Origin: an uncultured Acidobacteriia bacterium
Lineage (GTDB): Bacteria > Acidobacteriota > Terriglobia > Bryobacterales > Bryobacteraceae
Assembly (NCBI GenBank): GCA_903875575.1
Contig: CAIQWJ010000079.1
Location: forward strand, 1 to 64,000
Direction: 5' to 3'
DNA: 64,000 bases
Position numbers and translations under genes: made by a program. The notes beneath the pieces are model-generated. The model ran no database searches. It was not told the origin of the DNA and saw nothing but the letters and a program-made list of their open reading frames with translations. Below, piece after piece: positions 37,122-44,719 of the stretch; the stretch's first letter is position 1; each line of letters begins with the position of its first letter.

Positions 37122-37547
37122 ATGCAGCCTGATTTCACCGGAGTCTGGAAGCTCATTCGCGGCGAGAGCGATTTCGGATTTCCCGGGCCGCCTGCGCGTA
37201 GACTGGACACGATTACGCACAATGACCCCCAAATCTGCATTCGTACGCGGCAGAAGGACTCGAATGGTGACACGACTGTTGTGCGAGAGTTGGCCATCGG
37301 CGGGCCGGAGGTGACCGTTCTGGTCCGAGGCGCGGAACGGAGAATAGGCGCCTGTTGGCAGGAGGATGTGCTGGTGGTGGAGGCGCGCTACGAAATCAGC
37401 GGCCACGCGCGGCGAATTGAGGACAGATGGTCGCTGGACGCCGGAGGCGAGTGGCTCACCGTTGCGCGACTATTTGAACAACCCGGCGGTGCGGTGCGGC
37501 AACGCCTGCGGTTTCGGCGTGAGGTTTTAAAACCGGAGAAGGCCTGA
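37122..37547 (+). CDS. Lipocalin-like hypothetical protein
   Basis: A 141-residue soluble protein. MQPDFTGVWKLIRGESDFGF matches the opening of a common acidobacterial family (DFSGTWKLNP...SDFG type), followed by alternating beta strands (LDTITHNDPQICIRTRQKD, WSLDAGGEWLTVARLF). An AAGGG box lies 6 nt before the ATG at 37122. The opening is usually preceded by a signal peptide, absent here, so it may be cytoplasmic or the true start may differ. Function unknown. Confidence 0.6.
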   Translation: MQPDFTGVWKLIRGESDFGFPGPPARRLDTITHNDPQICIRTRQKDSNGDTTVVRELAIGGPEVTVLVRGAERRIGACWQEDVLVVEARYEISGHARRIEDRWSLDAGGEWLTVARLFEQPGGAVRQRLRFRREVLKPEKA

Positions 37548-37561
37548 AGGCGGGGGCGGCT

Positions 37562-37828
37562 CTACTCGACGTTCAGCTTCGTCCCTTTGGCTGGTGACGC
37601 GGACATGGTTCGGATACGCTGGTCCAGAAGTTCCCGTATTCCTTTGAGGATTTCGACCGTCCCGTTCCGGAAGTGCTCGCCCGCCGCATCCGAGGGCAGC
37701 ATCAGGCGCAACATTTCCGAAACCGCCGGACCCTTGCCGCCACAAAGACAGCCGGTGGGACCGCAACCGGAGGAGTTCCGCGTCGCTTCCGGGGAAGATG
37801 CATCTGGTACTTCAGTCGTCTCGCTCAT
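37562..37828 (-). CDS. Small cysteine-containing partner of the ArsA-like ATPase
   Basis: An 88-residue protein with a disordered N-terminus, a CGPTGCLCGG motif at about residues 22-31, and a helical C-terminal half (GTVEILKGIRELLDQRI). The ATG overlaps the stop of the ATPase by 4 bases, so it is made with it. Three closely spaced cysteines could bind metal or an FeS cluster. I recognise no family. Confidence 0.6.
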   Translation of the reverse strand: MSETTEVPDASSPEATRNSSGCGPTGCLCGGKGPAVSEMLRLMLPSDAAGEHFRNGTVEILKGIRELLDQRIRTMSASPAKGTKLNVE

Positions 37829-39015
37829 GTTGCGCTCCTCAACCCGATCACTAACATATCCTGCTCCAGGCGGGCTTTCGTGGGGACCAGCGCCGCCATG
37901 CTGGTGGGCAGTCCGATGTGGCGGCGATTGGTTCCCACTTCCACAACCAGTTCATCGGCCTTCTTAAATAAGCCAATTTCAGCCTTCTGCACAAAGGGCA
38001 TCCGCAGACGCACTTCGTACTGACCGTCGACAACGGCGAAGGAGTAGGATTTTTCGGCGCGAGTGACCTGAGCCGGATCCACATCAAATCCGTAGAGACG
38101 ATCCGAGAGTTCACGCAACCCTTCGTAGCCGAGAACTTCGTGATTAAAGAGAGGAACTGTGGAGACGGGAAGCGGCGCGAAATAGGCTTCAATCTCGCGG
38201 ATAACTCCGCGCTGGGTTTTCCGCCAGCCTTCAAAGAAAGGATCTGTAATCTGGTCCGGCAGAACGCGATTGACAATCACCTGATCGACCGTCAAACCGT
38301 GGAGGCAAAAGTACACGAAGGCGCGCTGGGTCTCGCGAAGCACCATCTTCTCCGCGTTGGTGACCAACCGGACGCTGGTGATTTGGGGGTCTTCCAGCAA
38401 GGTATCGATGCCCTGAATCTTCTGAAACAGACTTTGCAGGTTGCCGAAGTAGCTATCCGGGGGAGCTTCAATCGGACCCAACCGGTTGACAATTGGCCGA
38501 ACTGCCTTCATCACGCGGCGCTGCAGCTTGAAGACGTGTTTGGCGTACCATTCGAGCGTCGTCGGGAGGCTGACGAAGCGAAGGGACTCCGCCGTGGGCG
38601 CACAATCAAGAACGATCACATCGAACTGTTTCTCCGCCCGGTATTGGTTGACGTACATCATGGCGCTCAGTTCTTCCATGCCGGGGAAGATTGCCATCTC
38701 TTCGGCCTCCACCTCGCTCAGGCCGGAGGTTTTCAGCACCGAGGTGATGTAGCCGGTAATCTCGCTCCAGTGCCGTTTGATCTCGCGCTGGATGTTGACT
38801 TCCTGAATCCAGAGGTTGTCGTGAATGGATTTCGGGTCGCCGGTGGAGCCGTGGAAGAGGGCACCGCCGAGGTCGAAGGAATCGGCGAGGCTGTGAGCGG
38901 GGTCGACGCTCATGACCAGAGTCTTATAGCCGAGTTGCGACAGGCGAACGCCGGTGGCCGCCGCCACGCTGGTTTTGCCGACGCCACCTTTGCCGCTGAA
39001 AAGAAGAATTCGCAT
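37825..39015 (-). CDS. ArsA/Get3-type ATPase with C-terminal HSP20-like domain
   Basis: A 396-residue P-loop ATPase of the ArsA/TRC40 group: LLFSGKGGVGKTSVAAATG (deviant Walker A), VMSVDPAHSLADSFDLGGAL (Switch-like), VIVLDCAPTAESLRFVSLP (Switch II). There is one nucleotide domain, as in Get3, not two as in plasmid ArsA. The last 70 residues (VVDGQYEVRLRMPFVQKAEI, FKKADELVVEVG) look like the alpha-crystallin-type domain attached to many bacterial solo ArsA proteins. No arsenic genes (arsB, arsC, arsR) are nearby, so membrane-protein targeting or another role is more likely than arsenite export. Confidence 0.9.
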   Translation of the reverse strand: MRILLFSGKGGVGKTSVAAATGVRLSQLGYKTLVMSVDPAHSLADSFDLGGALFHGSTGDPKSIHDNLWIQEVNIQREIKRHWSEITGYITSVLKTSGLSEVEAEEMAIFPGMEELSAMMYVNQYRAEKQFDVIVLDCAPTAESLRFVSLPTTLEWYAKHVFKLQRRVMKAVRPIVNRLGPIEAPPDSYFGNLQSLFQKIQGIDTLLEDPQITSVRLVTNAEKMVLRETQRAFVYFCLHGLTVDQVIVNRVLPDQITDPFFEGWRKTQRGVIREIEAYFAPLPVSTVPLFNHEVLGYEGLRELSDRLYGFDVDPAQVTRAEKSYSFAVVDGQYEVRLRMPFVQKAEIGLFKKADELVVEVGTNRRHIGLPTSMAALVPTKARLEQDMLVIGLRSAT

Positions 39016-39236
39016 CTCGCTACTTTGAGGTTAGTGCAAATTCGTTCAGTTCCCGAGTGAAGAACCAGGATGGCTTTCCTCAGCGGAAAAGAACCATGGA
39101 GAACCGGTACTGGCAGGAAAACAGGTTCTTCGCGCCATTCGCGGTGTGCAGGATCAGTAAGTTTGCCAATCGCGGTTCGGTGCGCGGTGGCAAATCAAGG
39201 GGCGTTCTCTGGTCGCCCGGGTGAGCAAGCGGTTTC

Positions 39237-40577
39237 TCAGGCTGATGCCGGCGGCACTTCAGGCGGCGGTGTGGTTCGTCTGGCGCGGAGGTCGTCGAGT
39301 CGGTCCTTTATGCGTTTCTCCATGCCGCGATCAGTTGGGTAGTACCAACGACGACCAGCCAGAGAATCAGGCAGACATTGCATTTCGTTTATCGCGTCCT
39401 CAAATTCGTGCGCGTGCTGGTAGCCTGAGCCATAGCCCCAGGCCTTCATTGCGTTCGTGGAAGCGTTGCGCAACTGCATCGGGACGGGTTCGGCGCGACC
39501 CTGGCGAACTTCCTGGAGCACGTCCCCCAGCGCTCGGTAGCCAGCGTCGGATTTGGGAGAGGCCGCAAGATAAAGTACGGCCTGCGCGAGCGCGAGATCG
39601 CCCTCCGGAATGCCGAGGAAATGGACCGCCTGTTGCATGGCAATGCACTGTTCGAGCGCGCGGGGATCTGCCAGACCGATGTCTTCCACGGCCATGCGGA
39701 CAACGCGACGGGCGATGTACATGCGGTCCTCACCGGCCTCGAGCATGCGGGCAAGCCAGTAAAGGGCAGCGTCGGGATCGCTGGAGCGCACGGACTTGTG
39801 CAGCGCCGAGATCAGATTGTAGTGCTCTTCGCCGGTCTTGTCGTAGAGCAGGACTTTGCGGCCCAGGGCATCCGTGAGCGCGGCATCTTCAATCACGCCG
39901 CCTGGGCTGCCGGCAGCGGCGACTTCCAGAGTGTTGTAAGCGCTCCGGACATCTCCATTCGACGCTGATGCTATTTTTTCCAGCATCTCGTCCGTGGCCG
40001 TTGCTGTCGGTTCGAGGAGCGGAAGCGCTTTGCGCAGGAGATCGGCAATCTCTTCCGTGGTGAGCGCACGCAGCATATAGACGCGGGAACGGGACAGCAG
40101 CGCGGCGTTGATTTCAAAGCTGGGGTTTTCCGTGGTGGCACCAATCAGGATGATGTCGCCACGTTCCACGTAGGGAAGAAAGGCGTCCTGCTGGGCTTTG
40201 TTGAAGCGGTGGATTTCGTCGATGAATACGATTGTTTTGCGTCCGAGCTTTCGGAGACGCTCCGCATCCACCATGACGGCCTTGATTTCTTTGATGCCGG
40301 AGAGCACGGCGCTGAACGGCAGGAATTCCGCCTTCGTCATGCGGGCGATGATGTGAGCGAGCGTGGTCTTGCCGACGCCGGGAGGACCCCAGAGAACGAT
40401 GGAGGTGAGTTGATCGCGTTCAATCTGCGCACGAAGCGGTTTTCCAGGACCGAGAATGTGCTCCTGCCCCGCGTATTCGTCGAGCGTCCGGGGGCGCATG
40501 CGGTCGGCAAGGGGACGTTTGGAATCGCCGACGGCGAAGTCAGTGTGACTGAGCGGGTTGGAGTCGAAGAGGCTCAC
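39237..40577 (-). CDS. rarA: Replication-associated recombination protein A
   Basis: A 446-residue AAA+ clamp-loader-like ATPase (RarA/MgsA) that acts at stalled replication forks. Walker A is LWGPPGVGKTTLAHIIAR, Walker B IVFIDEIHRFNKAQQDAFL, and sensor 1 GATTENPSFEINAALLSRSR. The C-terminal MgsA domain is present (RMVRIAVEDIGLADPRAL-type segment, LYLAASPKSDAGYRALGDVL, YYPTDRGMEKRIKDRLDDLR). The ATG overlaps the stop of the methyltransferase upstream by 4 bases. Confidence 0.95.
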   Translation of the reverse strand: MSLFDSNPLSHTDFAVGDSKRPLADRMRPRTLDEYAGQEHILGPGKPLRAQIERDQLTSIVLWGPPGVGKTTLAHIIARMTKAEFLPFSAVLSGIKEIKAVMVDAERLRKLGRKTIVFIDEIHRFNKAQQDAFLPYVERGDIILIGATTENPSFEINAALLSRSRVYMLRALTTEEIADLLRKALPLLEPTATATDEMLEKIASASNGDVRSAYNTLEVAAAGSPGGVIEDAALTDALGRKVLLYDKTGEEHYNLISALHKSVRSSDPDAALYWLARMLEAGEDRMYIARRVVRMAVEDIGLADPRALEQCIAMQQAVHFLGIPEGDLALAQAVLYLAASPKSDAGYRALGDVLQEVRQGRAEPVPMQLRNASTNAMKAWGYGSGYQHAHEFEDAINEMQCLPDSLAGRRWYYPTDRGMEKRIKDRLDDLRARRTTPPPEVPPASA

Positions 40578-41392
40578 AGGCGGGCAGTCATGGCCGAGTT
40601 CCGTGCACGCTGTCTGCTGGCTTCGTACAGGATGATGGCAGTGGCGACGGCTGCATTGAGGGATTCGACACCGGCAGTGGGGATCGCGACGTCTTCGGCA
40701 ATGCCATGCAGTTCTTTGCCGATGCCGCGGCCTTCGCTGCCAGCCACGATGGCGGAACGGCGGGTAAAATCGACATCGTCGGCGACTCTCTGGGTGCCGG
40801 TATACGGCATGGCCGCGTAAACGTCGACTTTGTGCTGACGCAGAGTGGCGCGGGTCAGGGCTGCGTCGAAACCCGCGACAAAAGGAACGCGGAAAAGCGA
40901 ACCGGCGGAGGCACGCAGGGTCTTCGGATGAAACGGACTGGCAGTGCCTTTTGTGAAAATGATGCCAGTGGCACCGAACGCTTCAGCCGCGCGGACGATG
41001 GAACCGGCGTTGCCGGGATCCTGAAGGCCGTCCAGAACGACGACCAGACTCAAGCCGCGGAAAACCTGTTCGACCGACCACTCCGCCGGACGCACCAGCG
41101 CGATGACGCCCTGACTGGTTTCGGTGGAGGCCACGCTTTGGAAGAGAGCGTCCGGCAGAACAATCGTGCGGCAACCGGGTAACCCACGCACGTGGCGGAC
41201 GACGGTTTCCTGAACGGATTCCGAAGTCAGAACCGTGGGAACTTCACGCTCACTACGCAGGGCTTCTTCCAGAAGATGGAAACCTTCAGCAACGCAGAGG
41301 CCGTCGGCAGTACGTTCACCGCGAGTGATGGCCCGGCGAACGTCGCGCAGGAGAGGGTTCGCCGCGCTCGTGATGGTCTGGATTCGTGACAT
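40574..41392 (-). CDS. SpoU/TrmH-family RNA 2'-O-methyltransferase
   Basis: A 272-residue knotted methyltransferase for ribose 2'-O-methylation of tRNA or rRNA. N-terminal substrate domain: NPLLRDVRRAITRGERTADG. SPOUT motifs: VVLDGLQDPGNAGSIVRAAE (motif 1), AIVAGSEGRGIGKEL (motif 2), TAGVESLNAAVATAIILYEA (motif 3). RNA target cannot be told. Overlaps rarA by ATGA. Confidence 0.9.
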   Translation of the reverse strand: MSRIQTITSAANPLLRDVRRAITRGERTADGLCVAEGFHLLEEALRSEREVPTVLTSESVQETVVRHVRGLPGCRTIVLPDALFQSVASTETSQGVIALVRPAEWSVEQVFRGLSLVVVLDGLQDPGNAGSIVRAAEAFGATGIIFTKGTASPFHPKTLRASAGSLFRVPFVAGFDAALTRATLRQHKVDVYAAMPYTGTQRVADDVDFTRRSAIVAGSEGRGIGKELHGIAEDVAIPTAGVESLNAAVATAIILYEASRQRARNSAMTARL

Positions 41393-42012
41393 GCCGATAC
41401 AATGTTGAAATCAGAATAACGCACATCAGACGCGCGGCAGTCCTGGCCCTCATGACAGTGGCCATGTTTCTGGTCGGCTACCTTGCGATGCTGACCGTGC
41501 GGATTCACCGGGAAGCCACGCTTGACGACGCCCATCCTGCGGACGTCATTATCGTCATGGGCGCGGCTGAGTATCGCGGACAACCGTCGCCCGTGCTCCG
41601 GCTGCGGCTGGATCACGCGGCGGAACTCTACAGAAAGAAACTGGCTCCCTATCTCATGACGACCGGCGGACAGGGCGGCGACCCATCGTTTACGGAAGGC
41701 GGCGTGGGGCGATCTTATCTGGTAGAGAAAGGCGTGCCGGCGGAAGCGATCATTGTGGAGAATGCGGGTGCCTCAACGGTTTACTCGCTGGCTTCGGCGG
41801 CTGAGATTCTGAAGCGCATGGGGCTGCGGTCGTGCATTGTGGTCAGCGACGGGTATCATCTGTTCCGGGTAAAAAGAATCATGGCGAAGGATGGGTTTAC
41901 GGCCTGGGGATCTCCGCGGGCAGACGAAGGGTCGCATCCACTGCGGGAATGGTGGCTCTGCTTCCGGCAGGCCATCGGGTACGGCCTGTGGAAGATCGGC
42001 GTTCCGGTTTAG
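41386..42012 (+). CDS. YdcF/DUF218-family membrane-anchored protein
   Basis: A 208-residue protein with one N-terminal transmembrane helix (AAVLALMTVAMFLVGYLAML) and a DUF218 domain: DVIIVMGAAEYRGQPSPVL, LRLDHAAELYRKKLAPYLMT, GVPAEAIIVENAGASTVYSL, and VVSDGYHLFRVKRIMAKDGF. Related proteins (YdcF, SanA, ElyC) act in envelope or cell-wall steps. The start is unsure: a GTG at 41386 overlaps the divergent methyltransferase start by seven bases, and the ATG at 41452 falls within the helix. Confidence 0.8.
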   Translation: MTCRYNVEIRITHIRRAAVLALMTVAMFLVGYLAMLTVRIHREATLDDAHPADVIIVMGAAEYRGQPSPVLRLRLDHAAELYRKKLAPYLMTTGGQGGDPSFTEGGVGRSYLVEKGVPAEAIIVENAGASTVYSLASAAEILKRMGLRSCIVVSDGYHLFRVKRIMAKDGFTAWGSPRADEGSHPLREWWLCFRQAIGYGLWKIGVPV

Positions 42013-42022
42013 GGGCGTGTGC

Positions 42023-42049
42023 TACATTGGAATTTAGTCTAAGTTTAGA
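42023..42049 (+). promoter_or_regulatory. Promoter and palindrome upstream of the PerR-like gene
   Basis: TACATT at 42023-42028 is a plausible -10. TCTAA, GT, TTAGA (42038-42049) is a palindrome placed at the likely transcript start, just before the GTG start. AT-rich palindromes in this position are typical operators of Fur-family proteins, so autoregulation is likely. No good -35 is visible. Confidence 0.4.
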
Positions 42050-42052
42050 TTT

Positions 42053-42487
42053 GTGTCGAATCAGTTGACCACTCATGACATCGATGAAGCGCTGATCGCC
42101 GCCGGCCTGCGAAGGACGCCGCAGAGAATCGCGGTGCTGGACTACCTGCTGCGGCATCCGGATCATGCCACAGCGGAAGAACTCTGGCCCGCGTTAAATA
42201 AGCGCCATGCGAAAGCTTCGCGCGCCACCGTCTACAACACTCTGCATTCGCTGGTGGAAGCGGGGCTGGTGCGCGAGTTCAAACTGGATGGCAACGCCTC
42301 GCGGTACGACGCGTTTCTGCATCCGCACCATCACTTTGTCTGCGACATTTGCGGTGTGGTGGAAGACCTGGAGTGGTTTGAAGTCCCGGCACTTGCGCAG
42401 CTCAAAACTTCACGAAGCCGGGCAGGCTCGCGGCGCATCAGATCGTATGAAGTGGTGGTCAGGGGAGAGTGTGTCAAATGCCGTTAG
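42053..42487 (+). CDS. perR: Fur-family peroxide regulator, PerR-like
   Basis: A 144-residue metal-dependent repressor. The winged helix includes ALIAAGLRRTPQRIAVLDYL and ASRATVYNTLHSLVEAGLVR. The metal site supports PerR rather than Fur: RYD, with Asp in the PerR-specific position, then histidines at +6 and +8 from it (FLHPHHHF). Structural zinc is bound by CDIC and the final CVKC. In PerR, iron-catalysed oxidation of those histidines releases DNA when peroxide is present. The genes that follow encode AhpC and AhpD, which fits. GTG start at 42053; no Shine-Dalgarno, so translation may be nearly leaderless. Confidence 0.85.
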   Translation: MSNQLTTHDIDEALIAAGLRRTPQRIAVLDYLLRHPDHATAEELWPALNKRHAKASRATVYNTLHSLVEAGLVREFKLDGNASRYDAFLHPHHHFVCDICGVVEDLEWFEVPALAQLKTSRSRAGSRRIRSYEVVVRGECVKCR

Positions 42488-42831
42488 CCGATGGGAAATG
42501 CGCTCCGGGAGCCAGCGGAGCGACCGCGCTGAGAGGCGACGCGCTGACGTCCCGGCTGGCCGAACTTCCGGGCTGGAGTGTGAATGGCGAACACGACCTG
42601 AACCGCAGCTACAGCTTCGGCGATTTTAAGACGGCGCTGGCCTTCGTGAACCGCGTGGGCGCGGTGGCGGAAGCACAGGGCCACCACCCGGATCTTCTGC
42701 TCGTCTGGGGCAGAGTGGACGTAAAGATTTTTACCCACAGTGTCGACGGCCTTACCGACGGCGACTTCGCGCTCGCAGCGAAGGTTGAGCGCCTGTATCA
42801 GTTACCAGCAGTACAAATTCAAGGAGAATAA
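42478..42831 (+). CDS. phhB: Pterin-4a-carbinolamine dehydratase
   Basis: A 117-residue PCD/DCoH protein that dehydrates 4a-hydroxy-tetrahydropterin for recycling of the aromatic hydroxylase cofactor. The active-site motif is AEAQGHHPDLLLVWGRVDV, KIFTHSVDGLTDGDFALAAK. The first His of the usual [E/H]HHP is replaced by Gly (GHHP), leaving two histidines. The ATG at 42478 overlaps the end of the regulator by 10 bases and follows AGGGGAGAG. No aromatic amino acid hydroxylase is in the window, so its place in a peroxide operon is unexplained. Confidence 0.88.
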   Translation: MPLADGKCAPGASGATALRGDALTSRLAELPGWSVNGEHDLNRSYSFGDFKTALAFVNRVGAVAEAQGHHPDLLLVWGRVDVKIFTHSVDGLTDGDFALAAKVERLYQLPAVQIQGE

Positions 42832-42837
42832 AACATC

Positions 42838-43374
42838 ATGCTTGGCGTTGGAGATAAGTTCCCCGCATTCAGCCTGGACGCGACGGTTTCGACCGATCCG
42901 AAAACGGCTTTTAAGACGATCACCGATCAGGACTACAAAGGCAAGTGGAAGCTGTACTTCTTCTGGCCGAAGGACTTCACGTTCGTCTGCCCGACGGAGA
43001 TCGCGGCATTCGGCAAGCTGAACAGCGACTTCGCTGACCGCGATACGCAGGTTCTCGGTGGCAGCACCGATTCCGAATTCGTCCATCTGGCGTGGCGCAC
43101 GCACCATGCCGACCTGAAGGACCTTCCCTTCCCCATGCTGGCCGATATCAAGCGCGAGCTCTGCACCGAACTCGGCATTCTGGACCGCAACGCCGGAGTG
43201 GCGCAGCGCGCCACTTTCGTGGTGGACCCGGAAGGCATTATCCGTTTCGTTTCGGTGAACGATCTTTCGGTGGGCCGCAATCCGCAGGAAGTGCTGCGCG
43301 TGATTGACGCGCTGCAGACCGACGAACTCTGCCCGTGCAACTGGCAGAAGGGCGACGCGGTTCTCAAGGTCTGA
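42838..43374 (+). CDS. ahpC: Alkyl hydroperoxide reductase C
   Basis: A 178-residue 2-Cys peroxiredoxin. The peroxidatic cysteine is in FWPKDFTFVCPTEIAAFGK. The C-terminal ELCPCNWQKGD carries the resolving cysteines, as in mycobacterial AhpC, which is reduced by AhpD rather than AhpF. AGGAG lies about 9 nt before the ATG. The ahpD gene follows one base after its stop. Confidence 0.95.
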   Translation: MLGVGDKFPAFSLDATVSTDPKTAFKTITDQDYKGKWKLYFFWPKDFTFVCPTEIAAFGKLNSDFADRDTQVLGGSTDSEFVHLAWRTHHADLKDLPFPMLADIKRELCTELGILDRNAGVAQRATFVVDPEGIIRFVSVNDLSVGRNPQEVLRVIDALQTDELCPCNWQKGDAVLKV

Positions 43375-43375
43375 C

Positions 43376-43912
43376 ATGGAGCGTTTATACGGCTTATTCC
43401 CCGACTATGCGCGCGATCTGAAGATCAACCTTCAGAACGTGCTGAAGCAGGCCGAACTCACGGAGCAGCAGACGTGGGGGACAGCGGTGGCTTCGGCCAT
43501 TGCGTCGCGGAATCCGCAGCTAACGGTGGCAGTGCTGACCCAGGCGGGTCAGCACCTTTCGCCGGAGGCCATGAGTGCGGCAAAATCCGCTGCGGCGATC
43601 ATGGGAATGAATAATATTTACTATCGCTTTCAGCATCTGAGCGAGAATAAGCGTTATGCGGAAATTCCTGCGAGACTGCGCATGCAGGCGATTCGCTCGC
43701 ATGGCTCAGATCCGCTGGATTTCGAACTCTGGTGCACGGCGGTTTCGGCCATCAACGGCTGCGGCGCGTGTGTCACCTCGCATGAAAATGTGCTGCGAGG
43801 GAAGGGCGTGACGGAGGAAACGATTCTGGCGGCCATTCGGATTGCGAGCGTGATTCACGGCGCCGCGGCGGTGCTGGATGCGGAAGCAACGGGAGTCGGA
43901 TCCGGGCTGTAA
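43376..43912 (+). CDS. ahpD: Alkylhydroperoxidase AhpD
   Basis: A 178-residue all-helical partner that reduces oxidised AhpC using electrons from lipoyl proteins. The active site is NGCGACVTSHENVLRGKGVT, giving CxxC plus the following His. The N-terminal LYGLFPDYARDLKINLQNVL is typical. The ATG at 43376 lies two bases after the ahpC stop; the frame continues upstream into ahpC with no AhpD content. Length is as usual for the family (about 175). Confidence 0.95.
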   Translation: MERLYGLFPDYARDLKINLQNVLKQAELTEQQTWGTAVASAIASRNPQLTVAVLTQAGQHLSPEAMSAAKSAAAIMGMNNIYYRFQHLSENKRYAEIPARLRMQAIRSHGSDPLDFELWCTAVSAINGCGACVTSHENVLRGKGVTEETILAAIRIASVIHGAAAVLDAEATGVGSGL

Positions 43913-43921
43913 GCGCGAAGT

Positions 43922-44188
43922 TTACTGAACGGCCACGCGAGAGTGTTCGGTGGAAACCAGGTTTTCGAAAATGGCGAGGACCCGCTTGCGGTAATTGTAG
44001 ACGCGATCAAGATCCGCCTTAAAAGCGCCTTCGAAATCTTTGGCGCGCAACCACTTATCCACTACCGGGCGTGGCACGTCAATGTCTTCGCGGAGCGCGC
44101 TCAGCGAATGGCCGCGCAGGAAAAGACCGTAAAAGAACGCGGCTTCTCTGTGTGGTGCCAGTGGATCGAAATCGTCTCTGGTTGTCAT
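43922..44188 (-). CDS. Small conserved-type hypothetical protein
   Basis: An 88-residue protein (MTTRDDFDPLAPHREAAFFY, GLFLRGHSLSALREDIDVPR) that looks helical, with a possible helix-turn-helix (SLSALREDIDVPRPVVDKWL). The ATG at 44188 is preferred over an extension to 44233. It may be a small DNA-binding protein; I do not recognise the family. It is convergent with ahpD, 9 bp from its stop. Confidence 0.55.
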   Translation of the reverse strand: MTTRDDFDPLAPHREAAFFYGLFLRGHSLSALREDIDVPRPVVDKWLRAKDFEGAFKADLDRVYNYRKRVLAIFENLVSTEHSRVAVQ

Positions 44189-44265
44189 GGTGGACCCGTT
44201 CAGCCAAAACGCCATTGTAGCCCTGTCCGCCATCCTGGATCAAGTATTCTCTTAAGAGGTCTACC

Positions 44266-44658
44266 GTGCCACAACTCATCTCGCAACCAACGCGCATCGC
44301 TTCGGCCGGCAATAAGCCAAAACTCATCGACGAATTCGTGGGCCGCGTCAACACCAGAACAGACGGCGTCAGCGTAGCCCACATGGGAAGCCCGGGCGGC
44401 TGGGTAGAGCCAGGACAGACGCCGGAGTTCGACGAATACACCGTAGTACTAAAGGGACTGCTGCGGGTAGAATCGAAGGACGTGACTGGCAGCGTGGTTT
44501 GGCAGGACGTACGCCCGGGACAGGCCATCGTGACGCATCGCGGGGAATGGATCCGCTACAGTACTCCGGAACCGGAAGGGGCCGAATATATCGCGATCTG
44601 CCGTCCGGCTTTTTCCATGGACACAGTGCACCGGGACGACGAAGAGAAGGCTTCGTAA
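44266..44658 (+). CDS. Cupin protein
   Basis: A 130-residue cytoplasmic cupin (VAHMGSPGGWVEPGQTPEFD, EYTVVLKGLLRVES, VRPGQAIVTHRGEWIRYSTP). The metal-binding histidines of motif 1 are mostly missing (GWVEPGQTPEFDEY has Glu but no His pair), so metal binding is uncertain. AAGAGGT 5 nt before the GTG start supports it. Substrate unknown; the radical SAM gene begins 61 bp later and could be co-expressed. Confidence 0.75.
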   Translation: MPQLISQPTRIASAGNKPKLIDEFVGRVNTRTDGVSVAHMGSPGGWVEPGQTPEFDEYTVVLKGLLRVESKDVTGSVVWQDVRPGQAIVTHRGEWIRYSTPEPEGAEYIAICRPAFSMDTVHRDDEEKAS

Positions 44659-44719
44659 GAACCGAACGGACGGGCCATAACATTAGCCGTCGTTATGCTG
44701 TAATAGATATTCCACTTCT

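Noticed and set aside
38140-39060. Open plus-strand frame of 306 codons
   Set aside because: Antisense to the ArsA-like ATPase, which has every P-loop motif.
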